Shown piece after piece: positions 16,813-24,744 of a stretch of DNA of 64,000 nt; position 1 is the first letter of the stretch, and each line of letters starts with the position of its first letter. The notes under the pieces were generated by a model. That model did not search any database. It had not been told where the DNA came from and saw nothing but the letters and a program-made list of their open reading frames with translations. The stretch is from the NCBI GenBank assembly GCA_964522015.1, contig CAZFST010000012.1, forward strand, positions 41,159 to 105,158. The letters are read 5' to 3'. The translations under genes were made by a program, and so were the position numbers. This DNA comes from QQWI01 sp964522015 (GTDB lineage Bacteria; Bacillota; Clostridia; Peptostreptococcales; Acidaminobacteraceae).

Positions 16813-17463
16813 TTAAACCTCCTTGTAATGGGACACGTCCCCTTCTATCTTCAGTTTCAGATTGTCATGGTTGACACTTTTGGGGTCCAATGACACTTGT
16901 GTCACTTCCACAAGATTGAGACAAGTTGGCTCCATAAAAGGCCCTGACCAGAACTTTGAAAGGGGCTTGTCTTCAATATAGGCGATTAGGGCTTTGCACA
17001 CAATGGCATGGGCCACAATCAGAATTGTTTTTCCCTCATATGCGGTGACAATCTTCAAAAATTCATCTCTAGTCCGTTCTATTACTCCATCAAAGGATTC
17101 CCCACCAATGGATTGATACAAATGAGGGTTATGCCAAAGATTGTTGTGCTCAGTGGGATAGTTCTCACAGACATGGTCATGGCGCTGCCCCTCCCACTGA
17201 CCAAAACTCATTTCTCTTAATGTCTCACGTAAAACCAAGGGTGTTCCCTGATTGCCAATAATGGTTTTTGCAGTTTGAACCGCCCGACCGCTAGAGCTTG
17301 AAAAGACAATATCAAATGTGATTTTCTCTTCAATCAGCCTGTCGGCAAGCCACTGGGCTTGCTGACAGCCAAGGTCTGTAAGGGGTGAATCCAACCATCC
17401 TTGCATACGACCTTCTAGGTTCCACTGGGTTTCACCGTGTCTTGTAAAATAGATTTTTGTCAT
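16813..17463 (-). CDS. Histidine phosphatase family protein (phosphoglycerate-mutase-like)
   Basis: A 216-residue phosphatase with the catalytic RHGETQWN motif at residues 8-15, the second histidine in IVAHAIVCKAL near residue 150, and conserved Arg and Glu residues (SSSSGRAVQTAKTI, REMSFGQWEG). The family includes phosphatases of phosphoglycerate, alpha-ribazole phosphate and others; the substrate cannot be told from sequence. CGGAG precedes the ATG. It stands alone, 57 bp after the flavoprotein operon end. Confidence 0.88.
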   Translation of the reverse strand: MTKIYFTRHGETQWNLEGRMQGWLDSPLTDLGCQQAQWLADRLIEEKITFDIVFSSSSGRAVQTAKTIIGNQGTPLVLRETLREMSFGQWEGQRHDHVCENYPTEHNNLWHNPHLYQSIGGESFDGVIERTRDEFLKIVTAYEGKTILIVAHAIVCKALIAYIEDKPLSKFWSGPFMEPTCLNLVEVTQVSLDPKSVNHDNLKLKIEGDVSHYKEV

Positions 17464-17520
17464 TTTTTCTCCGTTTCCTTATTAACTGATTTCATCGCTC
17501 AAGCCCCTACCTGCAAGTCA

Positions 17521-19773
17521 CTACCTTGCTGGGCGTACCATCAAGGGTTGTTTGGAATTTCTGTCGCAGCGCATGCAGCGGCTTGCTTCATAGATGGCCG
17601 ATTCTTTTGAAAAGGTTTGTGTCTTCTCCGAAAAAGGCGCCTCTAGGCAAATACCAGTTGTGTGCGGTTCGTGGATCTGCGCATCATCCCAGGTGGTCTC
17701 ACTGAGCTGACCATCTGGGATGGCAATGGGCTCACCAAGGTACAGGCCCATGCCGCCAAGGCCGGTATCTATGGCCTCGGCGATGCGCTTGGCATCAGCA
17801 ATGGCCTGGATGGCGATGCCTGGCCTGACCACATCCCCCACGGCGTAAACCTTTGGCACCGCCGTGCGCCCAGTTTGATTTTGCACGTTGATAAATCCCC
17901 TTGCATCCCCTAGCTTGCCCTGGGTAAAAGACACATCAGGGGTTTGCCCGATAGCGAGTATCAAACCCTGGGTGGTTAACACCTGTGTTTTGTTAGGGTC
18001 CATCACAGGTGCAAAGCGACCATTTAAGTCATAAACTGATTCACAGGCAGCCAACACTAGTTCCAGGCTGCCAACTCTCTTGTCCATTTCCTCCACCTTA
18101 CCATCTTGCATTTTAGCTTCTCTTATCTTTGCCTCTCTATCCTCAGCTTCACCTGCCTCAGCTTCTATTTCCCTGACACTACTGAGCCCATACCCGCTAA
18201 CAAATTCAATCCCCTCTTGTTTGGCAAAGTACTTTTCCTCACTGGAAGCCGGCATTTGGTCTTCGGATTCTAAACTCACCACCCGAACCCTAGTTGCGCC
18301 AAGTCGAACTGCTGAGCGTGCAGCATCCATTGCCACATCCCCGCCCCCGATTACCACCACATCCTCACGACAAGAGGTCAAATGACCCTCCCGAATAGCC
18401 TTTAAAAAGTCCACAGCCGTATCCGTCTTTGAAGTCATCCAACCAGTCACCTGGTTGCCTTTTGAAGCGCCAACTGCCACTACCACCGCATCGTGCTGGT
18501 CTACTAATTGGTCAAATTCCTTATGACGGCCAATATGGCAACCATAATGGATTTCAACGCCTAGATCTATAATGGTTTGAACTTCACCCATCAAATCCAC
18601 CGTAGGCATACGGTAGGCGGGAACCCGAGAAGTCAGCATGCCACCAGGCAGTTCACGGGATTCATAAATATGAACTTGATAGCCAGACCGCTGCAGAAAA
18701 TAAGCCGTACTAAGCCCCCCTGGTCCAGCACCAATAACAGCAATGGTCTTGCCGTTAAAGTCCCTTTTAGATTCTTTGTTTTGGCTAATTGCAAGTTGAT
18801 GCTTGATGTCATTTTCATTTTCATTTTCATTTTCATCTGTATTTTCATTTGCACTTGCATTTGCACTTGCCTCTGCCCCTGCATTTTGCTTCAGTGCCAC
18901 TTCCGACACGTAGCGCTGAAGGGCTCTGACACCTACTGTGCCTTCTATTTCCCCTCGTCTACATCGGTCTTCACAGGGTCTTGCGCAGATTTTGCCGCAC
19001 ACCAATGACAGGGGATTGGTTTGGCGCATCAATTGATAAGCCTCACTTTCTCGACCTAATTTCATTAAGGCAATGTAGCCAGGTATGTGGACGCCAGCTG
19101 GACAAGCATTGACGCACTGGGCATCAAATAAGCCTCTACAAATACTGGCTTGGCAATACTTTTGATGTAAGTGGGCCTCAAAGGTCGGCTTAAATGTCAT
19201 CACAAGGGTCTCAATCAATTGGCCTAGGCGAACTTCTGCCACTGTGCCCTCAGTCTCAAGTTGGCTTTTTAAAAGGCGCATTCGAGACACCAAGTCACCG
19301 CCACCCCCACTTTGCCACATGGGTTGACTTGACCAGTTATGACCTGGGTTTAATCCGCTATTCTCTTGGCTCTTGCCCTGAGCGATACCCTCAAGCCACT
19401 GAAGGGTAGCGCGGACCGCCGCTGAATCAATTCTCACCTCGCGCAAAACAAATTTCGCCATGAAGCGGCCGTGATCCACCGGACAATAGGGCTCTGTGAT
19501 TAAGAAGAGATGTGATGACTCCAAATCAGCCAAATGACCAACCGCCGTCACCGCCATAGCCTCACCAAATACCAAACGCCCTAGAGCACCACCTATCTGA
19601 GCGCCAATAATACCCTTGCTCGAAGTTACACCAATACCCTGGGCCTTTATAAATTCCAGAATGGTTTGGTCAGGATTATTGCACTGAAGTAGCCCTCTTG
19701 GCGACACCCCACCAATAACATCAATTTGCTTCTCTATATGTTTATCTATCTGTTTCTCTATTTGCCTCTCCAT
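17521..19773 (-). CDS. Large NuoF-like/GltD-like iron-sulfur flavoprotein
   Basis: A 750-residue NAD(P)H-dependent electron-transfer protein. Residues about 78-202 look like the C-terminal part of NuoF/HydB but lack its CGxCxPC cluster motif. Residues 205-297 carry the GltD-type double cluster (CQASICRGL...CVNACP, CGKICARPCEDRCRRG). The FAD motif GAGPGGLS is near 348, the NAD(P) motif IGGGDVAMDAA near 475, and RCMRCD near 732. Low-complexity inserts occur at 298-323 (Asn/Glu/Ala repeats) and 533-566 (Glu/Ala repeats), and the first 18 residues are repetitive. Its ATG directly follows the stop of the reductase-like gene, so it probably feeds electrons to that protein. The substrate is unknown. 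Confidence 0.8.
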   Translation of the reverse strand: MERQIEKQIDKHIEKQIDVIGGVSPRGLLQCNNPDQTILEFIKAQGIGVTSSKGIIGAQIGGALGRLVFGEAMAVTAVGHLADLESSHLFLITEPYCPVDHGRFMAKFVLREVRIDSAAVRATLQWLEGIAQGKSQENSGLNPGHNWSSQPMWQSGGGGDLVSRMRLLKSQLETEGTVAEVRLGQLIETLVMTFKPTFEAHLHQKYCQASICRGLFDAQCVNACPAGVHIPGYIALMKLGRESEAYQLMRQTNPLSLVCGKICARPCEDRCRRGEIEGTVGVRALQRYVSEVALKQNAGAEASANASANENTDENENENENDIKHQLAISQNKESKRDFNGKTIAVIGAGPGGLSTAYFLQRSGYQVHIYESRELPGGMLTSRVPAYRMPTVDLMGEVQTIIDLGVEIHYGCHIGRHKEFDQLVDQHDAVVVAVGASKGNQVTGWMTSKTDTAVDFLKAIREGHLTSCREDVVVIGGGDVAMDAARSAVRLGATRVRVVSLESEDQMPASSEEKYFAKQEGIEFVSGYGLSSVREIEAEAGEAEDREAKIREAKMQDGKVEEMDKRVGSLELVLAACESVYDLNGRFAPVMDPNKTQVLTTQGLILAIGQTPDVSFTQGKLGDARGFINVQNQTGRTAVPKVYAVGDVVRPGIAIQAIADAKRIAEAIDTGLGGMGLYLGEPIAIPDGQLSETTWDDAQIHEPHTTGICLEAPFSEKTQTFSKESAIYEASRCMRCDRNSKQPLMVRPAR
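18810..18880. repeat. Hexanucleotide repeats inside the flavoprotein gene
   Basis: CATTTT units repeat four times in a row and then continue as diverged 6-bp units (CATTTG/CACTTG). The 6-bp unit keeps the reading frame and encodes alternating Glu-Asn then Ala-Ser/Asn. It lies in the linker between the iron-sulfur domain and the FAD domain, so copy-number changes would change linker length only. Confidence 0.75.
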
Positions 19774-21012
19774 TTACGCCCCATCTCCTTTACCATCTGA
19801 CATACGTTCCGACTTTCCATCTAACTTTTTCTCTAACTTACCGTCGGCTTTTTGTCTAAGCACCCCAAGGGCCATCTCATCTCGCTTAGGGTTAAACTGG
19901 TAATACTGAGGCAGGGTCTCCATGGCATGCTCGTAACCCATCATGCTAATGGGGCAAATCCGAATACAGCGAACGCACTCATGCATGGTGGCCATGGCAT
20001 CAAAGCATTTAATGTGGTCGGTCACCCGGCGCACACTACCCATATAACGGCGTTCCTCCTTGGGAATCGCACCAGAAGGGCAAGACTTCTGACACATTCT
20101 ACAACGGGCACAAAACTCCTCAATATTCCAATCTTTTGGTGAGTCAAGGGCCAGTGGGGCATCGATAATCACAGAACAATACTTCAATCGAGTACCCACT
20201 TCTGGGGTATGACAGATACCATATGTAGAAAAATTGCCCATGCCTGCGTTAACCGCATGAACCGAATATTTTATAAAACCCTCCCAGTCCCTTGCCCGAC
20301 AATCGTAGCCCTGACTTCTTATATAGTCGGCCACATCATGAACATAGCGAGCGCAGTGGCTGTAGCCATAATAAGCCGCCGTATCGTGCTGAGGATTTGG
20401 GTACCTTTGAACCACTTCCTTTGGCATTTCGTATCCCATTATAATCATGGTGTCAAAAATCAAGGCATCATCCACATCAATGGCCACATAGCGTCTATCA
20501 ATTTTTGTCACGCCAATGGAGACAAATCCAAGTGATTTTGCATAGGTGATAATATCGGACTTCAGCTTTACTAGGTCTGGCTGTCTCTCCTTTGAGGGTG
20601 GCGGTACATCAGTCCCCTTCGCTTCTCGCATAATACGCTCGAAGGAACTATGGAGGTGATGCTTATAGGACTGTGCCTCATCCACAAAGTCATCCATCAT
20701 GGTGCCAAAAAAATTAGGTCGGTTCTTATTATTAAAAGCTGGTGGGTCAGCTGGTGTTGGCTGATTCTTGACAAAGGCCTCAAACTCCTCTAAATCAATC
20801 ATGTTGATATAAGGATTGTCATCTGTAATCGCTTTCCCGGGGTTGTTAAAATAACGATACATGCCATTGCTATAGCTCCACCGCTGAATCCGGGTCTCAT
20901 CCGTGTCCGCCAGCATCTCCCGTGTTGTTTCCCGCCATTTTTTTACCACGGCATCGTAAGTCTCTTTTACTGGGGTTTCATATTGGTGATAGGCTTTAAC
21001 GTCATTTGACAT
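19774..21012 (-). CDS. Reductive-dehalogenase/QueG-like double [4Fe-4S] protein
   Basis: A 412-residue protein without signal peptide, so cytoplasmic. Residues about 145-300 resemble the corrinoid-binding core of reductive dehalogenases and epoxyqueuosine reductase (YGYSHCARYVHDVADYIRSQGY, NAGMGNFSTYGICHTPEVGTRLKY). Two cluster motifs follow: CARCRMCQKSCP at 301-312 and C336 with CVRCIRICP at 346-354. A roughly 130-residue N-terminal region exceeds QueG. The C-terminal 25 residues are a Gly/Lys/Asp repeat. TAAGGAG precedes the ATG at 21012, so I reject the earlier ATG. The next gene encodes an NAD(P)H flavoprotein, an arrangement resembling soluble catabolic dehalogenases that take electrons from NAD(P)H. 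The substrate is not known. Confidence 0.75.
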   Translation of the reverse strand: MSNDVKAYHQYETPVKETYDAVVKKWRETTREMLADTDETRIQRWSYSNGMYRYFNNPGKAITDDNPYINMIDLEEFEAFVKNQPTPADPPAFNNKNRPNFFGTMMDDFVDEAQSYKHHLHSSFERIMREAKGTDVPPPSKERQPDLVKLKSDIITYAKSLGFVSIGVTKIDRRYVAIDVDDALIFDTMIIMGYEMPKEVVQRYPNPQHDTAAYYGYSHCARYVHDVADYIRSQGYDCRARDWEGFIKYSVHAVNAGMGNFSTYGICHTPEVGTRLKYCSVIIDAPLALDSPKDWNIEEFCARCRMCQKSCPSGAIPKEERRYMGSVRRVTDHIKCFDAMATMHECVRCIRICPISMMGYEHAMETLPQYYQFNPKRDEMALGVLRQKADGKLEKKLDGKSERMSDGKGDGA

Positions 21013-21117
21013 GGGGGTCTCCTTAATGTTAATCATACTCCCCCCATTATATTACATCAGAAGGTCTATAAACAGATTTAAATTTCAGCGCTATTACAAT
21101 TGCAAGGGCAAAAAATG

Positions 21118-21164
21118 AAAAAGTAGCCTGAAGGCAATCATTGATTGCTTTTAGGCTACTTTTG
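21118..21164 (-). terminator. Terminator of the chemoreceptor-like gene
   Basis: On the minus strand AAAAGTAGCCT and AGGCTACTTTTT flank an inner stem (AGCAATCA/TGATTGCC), followed by TTTTTCATTTTTT. It lies just after the stop of the gene at 21188. Confidence 0.8.
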
Positions 21165-21187
21165 TTATAATTTGTTGTCTACTTTTA

Positions 21188-21784
21188 CTATAACTTCTCA
21201 ACCACTTCATCAAAGACTTTCATAGCGCTATTTGTTTTCTGTAATAAAAGGTTTGACGTCTCAGCCAGTTTACCAACCTCCTGGGCTACTACGGCAAAGC
21301 CACGGCCAGCATCGCCTGCACGGGCGGCCTCAATACTGGCATTCAGAGCAAGCATCTTGGTTTGTGAAGCAATGTTAGAAAGACCACTGATATTGGATTT
21401 AAATTCGCTATAGGCGGCATTTAACATGCCAATAACCGCTTCGTCTCTTTGCTTATTGCCTAGGGCAATGCCCACACCTACGGATCCAATCACTTGGCCG
21501 TCATGGATAAGGGGGGTGCAAACAGCTTTAAAAGCAACCCCATAAGCCTCTTTTGGAACGTCGGCTTCAATCACTTGCTTGTTGGCCATGGCTGCTCTTA
21601 AGGGGTCTTTCTCAGATATCACTTGACCCACTGCTGCACCAACATCCACTGTCTTTCCTTTTCTATAGGATAAAAAATGCTCACGGTCTGTGACGCACAT
21701 CATCATATCCACATCCAAAAGCTCAGCAACGACCTCCACTAAATACGTTAATTTGTCTAAATCTTCTCTTTGTTTAAGTTGCAT
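21188..21784 (-). CDS. Short soluble methyl-accepting chemotaxis-like protein
   Basis: A 198-residue protein with no membrane segment. Residues 1-115 form a small sensor domain (DVDMMMCVTDREHFLSY...GQVIGSVGVGIALG) resembling PAS/GAF-like folds seen in clostridial cytoplasmic receptors. Residues about 125-198 match only the hairpin tip of the MCP signalling domain (NIASQTKMLALNASIEAARAGDAGRGFAVVAQEVGKLAE), without long methylation helices. It might bind CheA/CheW weakly or have been recruited to another role. No chemotaxis genes are nearby. Confidence 0.8.
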   Translation of the reverse strand: MQLKQREDLDKLTYLVEVVAELLDVDMMMCVTDREHFLSYRKGKTVDVGAAVGQVISEKDPLRAAMANKQVIEADVPKEAYGVAFKAVCTPLIHDGQVIGSVGVGIALGNKQRDEAVIGMLNAAYSEFKSNISGLSNIASQTKMLALNASIEAARAGDAGRGFAVVAQEVGKLAETSNLLLQKTNSAMKVFDEVVEKL

Positions 21785-21874
21785 AAGCTAACCTTGGCAA
21801 TCCAGTTGCCATTATCCTTTCTTAATGAATGTACGTACTATTTTCTACCCTAAGTCACCCAACGTAAACCTAGG

Positions 21875-22759
21875 CTATAAAAATTGTCTAACAAAACTAT
21901 AAGCCATTTCATCGTCATTTGGACTCACCTTAATATGACCAGATCCGTCCTTCAACAAATCAAAACAAAGCAGATCTTTTATACCTTGGCCATGTTCATC
22001 CCTGTTAAGCTTAACTCTGCTAAAAAGAACCTTTTGACAACAGGGCTTACTTCTAGCATCAGAAGGTAACAGCATCAGGGCCATGCCTCCAACGTAGCGA
22101 TTCTTATTGAGATTGGGACGAGCCATATGTACATTAACTTCACCTTGATTGGCACTGCTAAAGTTAAAATAGACCAGTCTTTCACTCACCTTAAGATTAC
22201 CCTTAAATGACTTGACTACTCGGTTATCGGAATAAATTTTAAAAGTTGCCCCTTGTGAATTTTCATCAATTTCTAGTATCGCTTCGTGTATGGCACCCAC
22301 GCGGCTATCGCTACCCACATTGGTCACTAAAAAATAGAGATAATATACCCTTTCAAACAAATGAGAAGTCCCCTTGTTTAATGAGGATTCTTTCTGTGCT
22401 TCAAGGTCTTCCATAATCCCGTGATCAAAAGGCAAACTAAATAGGGCCTCAAGACTGATCTGATAAATAGCGGCCATATAGATAAGGGTTTCAATCGCTG
22501 GAAAAGCATCGCCACTTTTATATTTTGATAACAAATCCTCAGAAATGCCTATTTTTTTAGCTAATTGTTTTTGGGTGCCTTCCAGTTGTATCAGCTTTTT
22601 AAGATTATAGATAAAGACCTGGGTCACCTTTTGATAGATACCATTTTTAAGAATCTTAATCTCGTTGATAGCAGCATCACCTGAACTGGTTGACCCGCTA
22701 TTAAGCTTGATTCTCAGTTGTTCATCCATTTCAATTAACAGATCCCTTTCACTTCTCAT
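21875..22759 (-). CDS. XRE-type HTH transcriptional regulator
   Basis: A protein of about 294 residues. An HTH of the Cro/C1 type lies near residues 60-112 (GTQKQLAKKIGISEDLLSKYKSGDAFPAIETL). The N-terminal 50 residues are helical; the C-terminal 180 residues form a domain I do not recognise. I start at 22759, where GGAG lies 8 bp before ATG, and reject the upstream ATG at 22840, which has no binding site. It is divergent from the TagO/WecA-type gene and may regulate it or itself. Confidence 0.72.
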   Translation of the reverse strand: MRSERDLLIEMDEQLRIKLNSGSTSSGDAAINEIKILKNGIYQKVTQVFIYNLKKLIQLEGTQKQLAKKIGISEDLLSKYKSGDAFPAIETLIYMAAIYQISLEALFSLPFDHGIMEDLEAQKESSLNKGTSHLFERVYYLYFLVTNVGSDSRVGAIHEAILEIDENSQGATFKIYSDNRVVKSFKGNLKVSERLVYFNFSSANQGEVNVHMARPNLNKNRYVGGMALMLLPSDARSKPCCQKVLFSRVKLNRDEHGQGIKDLLCFDLLKDGSGHIKVSPNDDEMAYSFVRQFL

Positions 22760-22917
22760 GATTTTTCTCCATTTTCTTAACACTTGAATACGATTCAACT
22801 TAGAATCCCTACTTTGGCAACTCTCTACGTACTTTGTCATGAAATATGGTTTTAAAGCTACACTTATAATAACATGAGAACGGATTTAGTAGAAACAGTA
22901 AATTAAAGGAGGCTCTT

Positions 22918-23913
22918 ATGTTATACTTATCACCCTTTTTATTAGCCCTAATGATGATGTTACTGATTACCCCAAAACTCAGACGCCTGGCGTTTAAACT
23001 AGATTATCTTGAAAAACCAGCCCCTGAGCAACAACGAAAGGTCCATAAAGAATCAAAACCTTATCTTGCAGGGGTTGGGATGTTTTTTACCTTTTGGTTT
23101 GTTTACTTAGTTGTGAGTACCTCCTACACTTTTTCAAGCAGTCCCCTGGGTTTCACCATGGATATCATAAAAAACGGGCTTATCTTTTTAGGAACCCTTT
23201 TGATTTTTACCACAGGGATGATCGATGACTGGTACAAAGTAAGGGGCAAAGACTTGACCGCCCTGCCAAAACTCTTGGTCCAATTGGTGGCCTGCGCTAT
23301 CATTTACGGTTCCGGCATTCAATTCACAGGCTTCACCAATCCTTTTGACGGGTCCTTTATACTGTTGCCAGAAGCCTTGCAGTGCTTTTTGACCATCAGT
23401 TGGCTCTTTGGGGTTACAACGGTCATCAATTTTACAGACGGCATGGATGGCTTAGCCGGTGGCATTGCCTGCATCGCCAGTACCACCCTCTTTGTGGTTG
23501 CCTTATCAAAGGCCAACATGGCCGCAGCGCTGATGGCCATCATACTTGTCGGCATCTGCCTTGGTTATCTGCGCTACAACAAATACCCCTCAAAAATACT
23601 GATGGGGGATTGCGGGGCCACATTTCTAGGCTTTATGCTGGGCATCATATCCCTTGATGGCACCTTCAAACAAGCCACCGTACTGGCTATCTTTATCCCG
23701 ATTCTCGCCCTGGGAATACCGATTTTTGACAACCTCTATGTGATTATCAAAAGATGGCGAGAAGGCCGACCAGTTTACGTAGGAGATGCCTCCCAAATTC
23801 ACTACCGCCTCCACGCCAAAGGTCTGAGCCACAAGCAAACCGTTCACTTTTTATATCTGGGCACCCTTTGCCTTAATTTATGCGCCATTGTCTTATTTCT
23901 GATCGAAACTTAG
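22918..23913 (+). CDS. Undecaprenyl-phosphate sugar-1-phosphate transferase (WecA/TagO/MraY type)
   Basis: A 331-residue integral membrane enzyme with about ten hydrophobic helices that transfers GlcNAc-1-phosphate or similar to undecaprenyl phosphate. The family motifs are present: MIDDWYKVRG near residue 100 (the Asp pair), NFTDGMDGLAGG near residue 170, GDCGATFLGF near residue 233, and the basic loop QIHYRLHAKGLSHKQ near 297. It likely starts teichoic acid or another wall polymer. AAAGGAGG precedes the ATG. No other polymer genes are adjacent. Confidence 0.9.
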   Translation: MLYLSPFLLALMMMLLITPKLRRLAFKLDYLEKPAPEQQRKVHKESKPYLAGVGMFFTFWFVYLVVSTSYTFSSSPLGFTMDIIKNGLIFLGTLLIFTTGMIDDWYKVRGKDLTALPKLLVQLVACAIIYGSGIQFTGFTNPFDGSFILLPEALQCFLTISWLFGVTTVINFTDGMDGLAGGIACIASTTLFVVALSKANMAAALMAIILVGICLGYLRYNKYPSKILMGDCGATFLGFMLGIISLDGTFKQATVLAIFIPILALGIPIFDNLYVIIKRWREGRPVYVGDASQIHYRLHAKGLSHKQTVHFLYLGTLCLNLCAIVLFLIET

Positions 23914-23956
23914 TTAGATAGTTAACAAACAATTTCAATTGTGACCTTAACTTAGG

Positions 23957-23985
23957 TTGAATTCTCGCAGAGCTCTTGTTATACT
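23957..23985 (+). promoter_or_regulatory. Promoter of the acetate transporter
   Basis: TTGAAT (23957-23962) and TATACT (23980-23985) are separated by 17 bp, about 65 bp upstream of the start codon. A small hairpin (CTACA/TGTAG) lies in the leader. Confidence 0.65.
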
Positions 23986-24049
23986 GTATGAGGTGGTTTT
24001 TCTACAATACCTGTAGATAAGCACAACTACAAATAAAGGAGTCTCAAAA

Positions 24050-24664
24050 ATGGCTGAAAATAACACCAGTACTGTAAAAATCGAAACAGCAGACCCTTCT
24101 TCACTTGCACTTTTTGGTCTTGCAATGGTAACTCTCGTTGCATCCACTCAAAAATTAGGCATCACAACAGGTCTATCACTGGTCATTCCTTGGGCAATCT
24201 TCCTTGGTGGCGGCGCTCAATTATTTGGCGCACTTGGTGACTTTAAACGCAATAACGTCTTTGGCGGAACAGCTTTTGGCGCCTTCGCATTATTCTGGTG
24301 GGCTGTTGCTGCATCATGGTTAATCAAAATGGGCGCATTTGGTCCTGAGCTTGCTGGTGCCGTAGATATGAAACAGCTTGGCTTTGCATTTGTCGGTTAC
24401 TTGATTTTCTCATTATTCATGACATTTGGCGCAGCAAAAAACAATAAGGTCTTATTCTTTATATTCGTCGTCATCGATTTCTTATTTATCGGTTTGTCAT
24501 TAAGCCTATTGGCGACTGGAGAATTAGCAACATTCGGTAGCCACTTAGGTGCTATTTCTGAGTTGACATGCGCAGTTCTTTCTTTCTATCTTTCAGCTGC
24601 GACAGTTTTAAACCCACACTTTGGTCGCACCATGCTGCCAACGGGTAAGCCTTTCATTAAATAG
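24050..24664 (+). CDS. GPR1/FUN34/SatP-family acetate transporter
   Basis: A 204-residue protein with six hydrophobic helices. The N-terminal family motif NPAPLGL is represented by DPSSLALFGLAM, and GGGAQLFGALGDFKRNNVFGGTAFGAFALFWW matches the second and third helices of the AceTr family. Members import or export acetate and succinate, fitting a fermentative anaerobe. AAGGAG precedes the ATG, and a strong terminator follows. The gene stands alone under its own promoter. Confidence 0.92.
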   Translation: MAENNTSTVKIETADPSSLALFGLAMVTLVASTQKLGITTGLSLVIPWAIFLGGGAQLFGALGDFKRNNVFGGTAFGAFALFWWAVAASWLIKMGAFGPELAGAVDMKQLGFAFVGYLIFSLFMTFGAAKNNKVLFFIFVVIDFLFIGLSLSLLATGELATFGSHLGAISELTCAVLSFYLSAATVLNPHFGRTMLPTGKPFIK

Positions 24665-24690
24665 TAGTCCGTCATATCTTTATTAAAATA

Positions 24691-24737
24691 AAAACCTGTT
24701 CATTCGGCTTATGTGCTGAATGAACAGGTTTTTTTAG
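24691..24737. terminator. Terminator between convergent acetate transporter and ATPase genes
   Basis: AAAACCTGTTCATTC pairs with GAATGAACAGGTTTT and is followed by a T run on the plus strand, with an A run on the other side. The arms closely resemble the terminator at 30080-30126. Confidence 0.9.
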
Positions 24738-24744
24738 CATTTTA

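Noticed and set aside
18810..18880. Possible CRISPR-like or intergenic tandem repeat
   Set aside because: Units are 6 bp, with no spacers, and lie inside a coding gene.
18577..19008. 143-codon plus-strand frame opposite the flavoprotein gene
   Set aside because: It is produced by the hexamer repeat read on the other strand (Ile/Phe/Cys/Thr runs) and lacks any domain.
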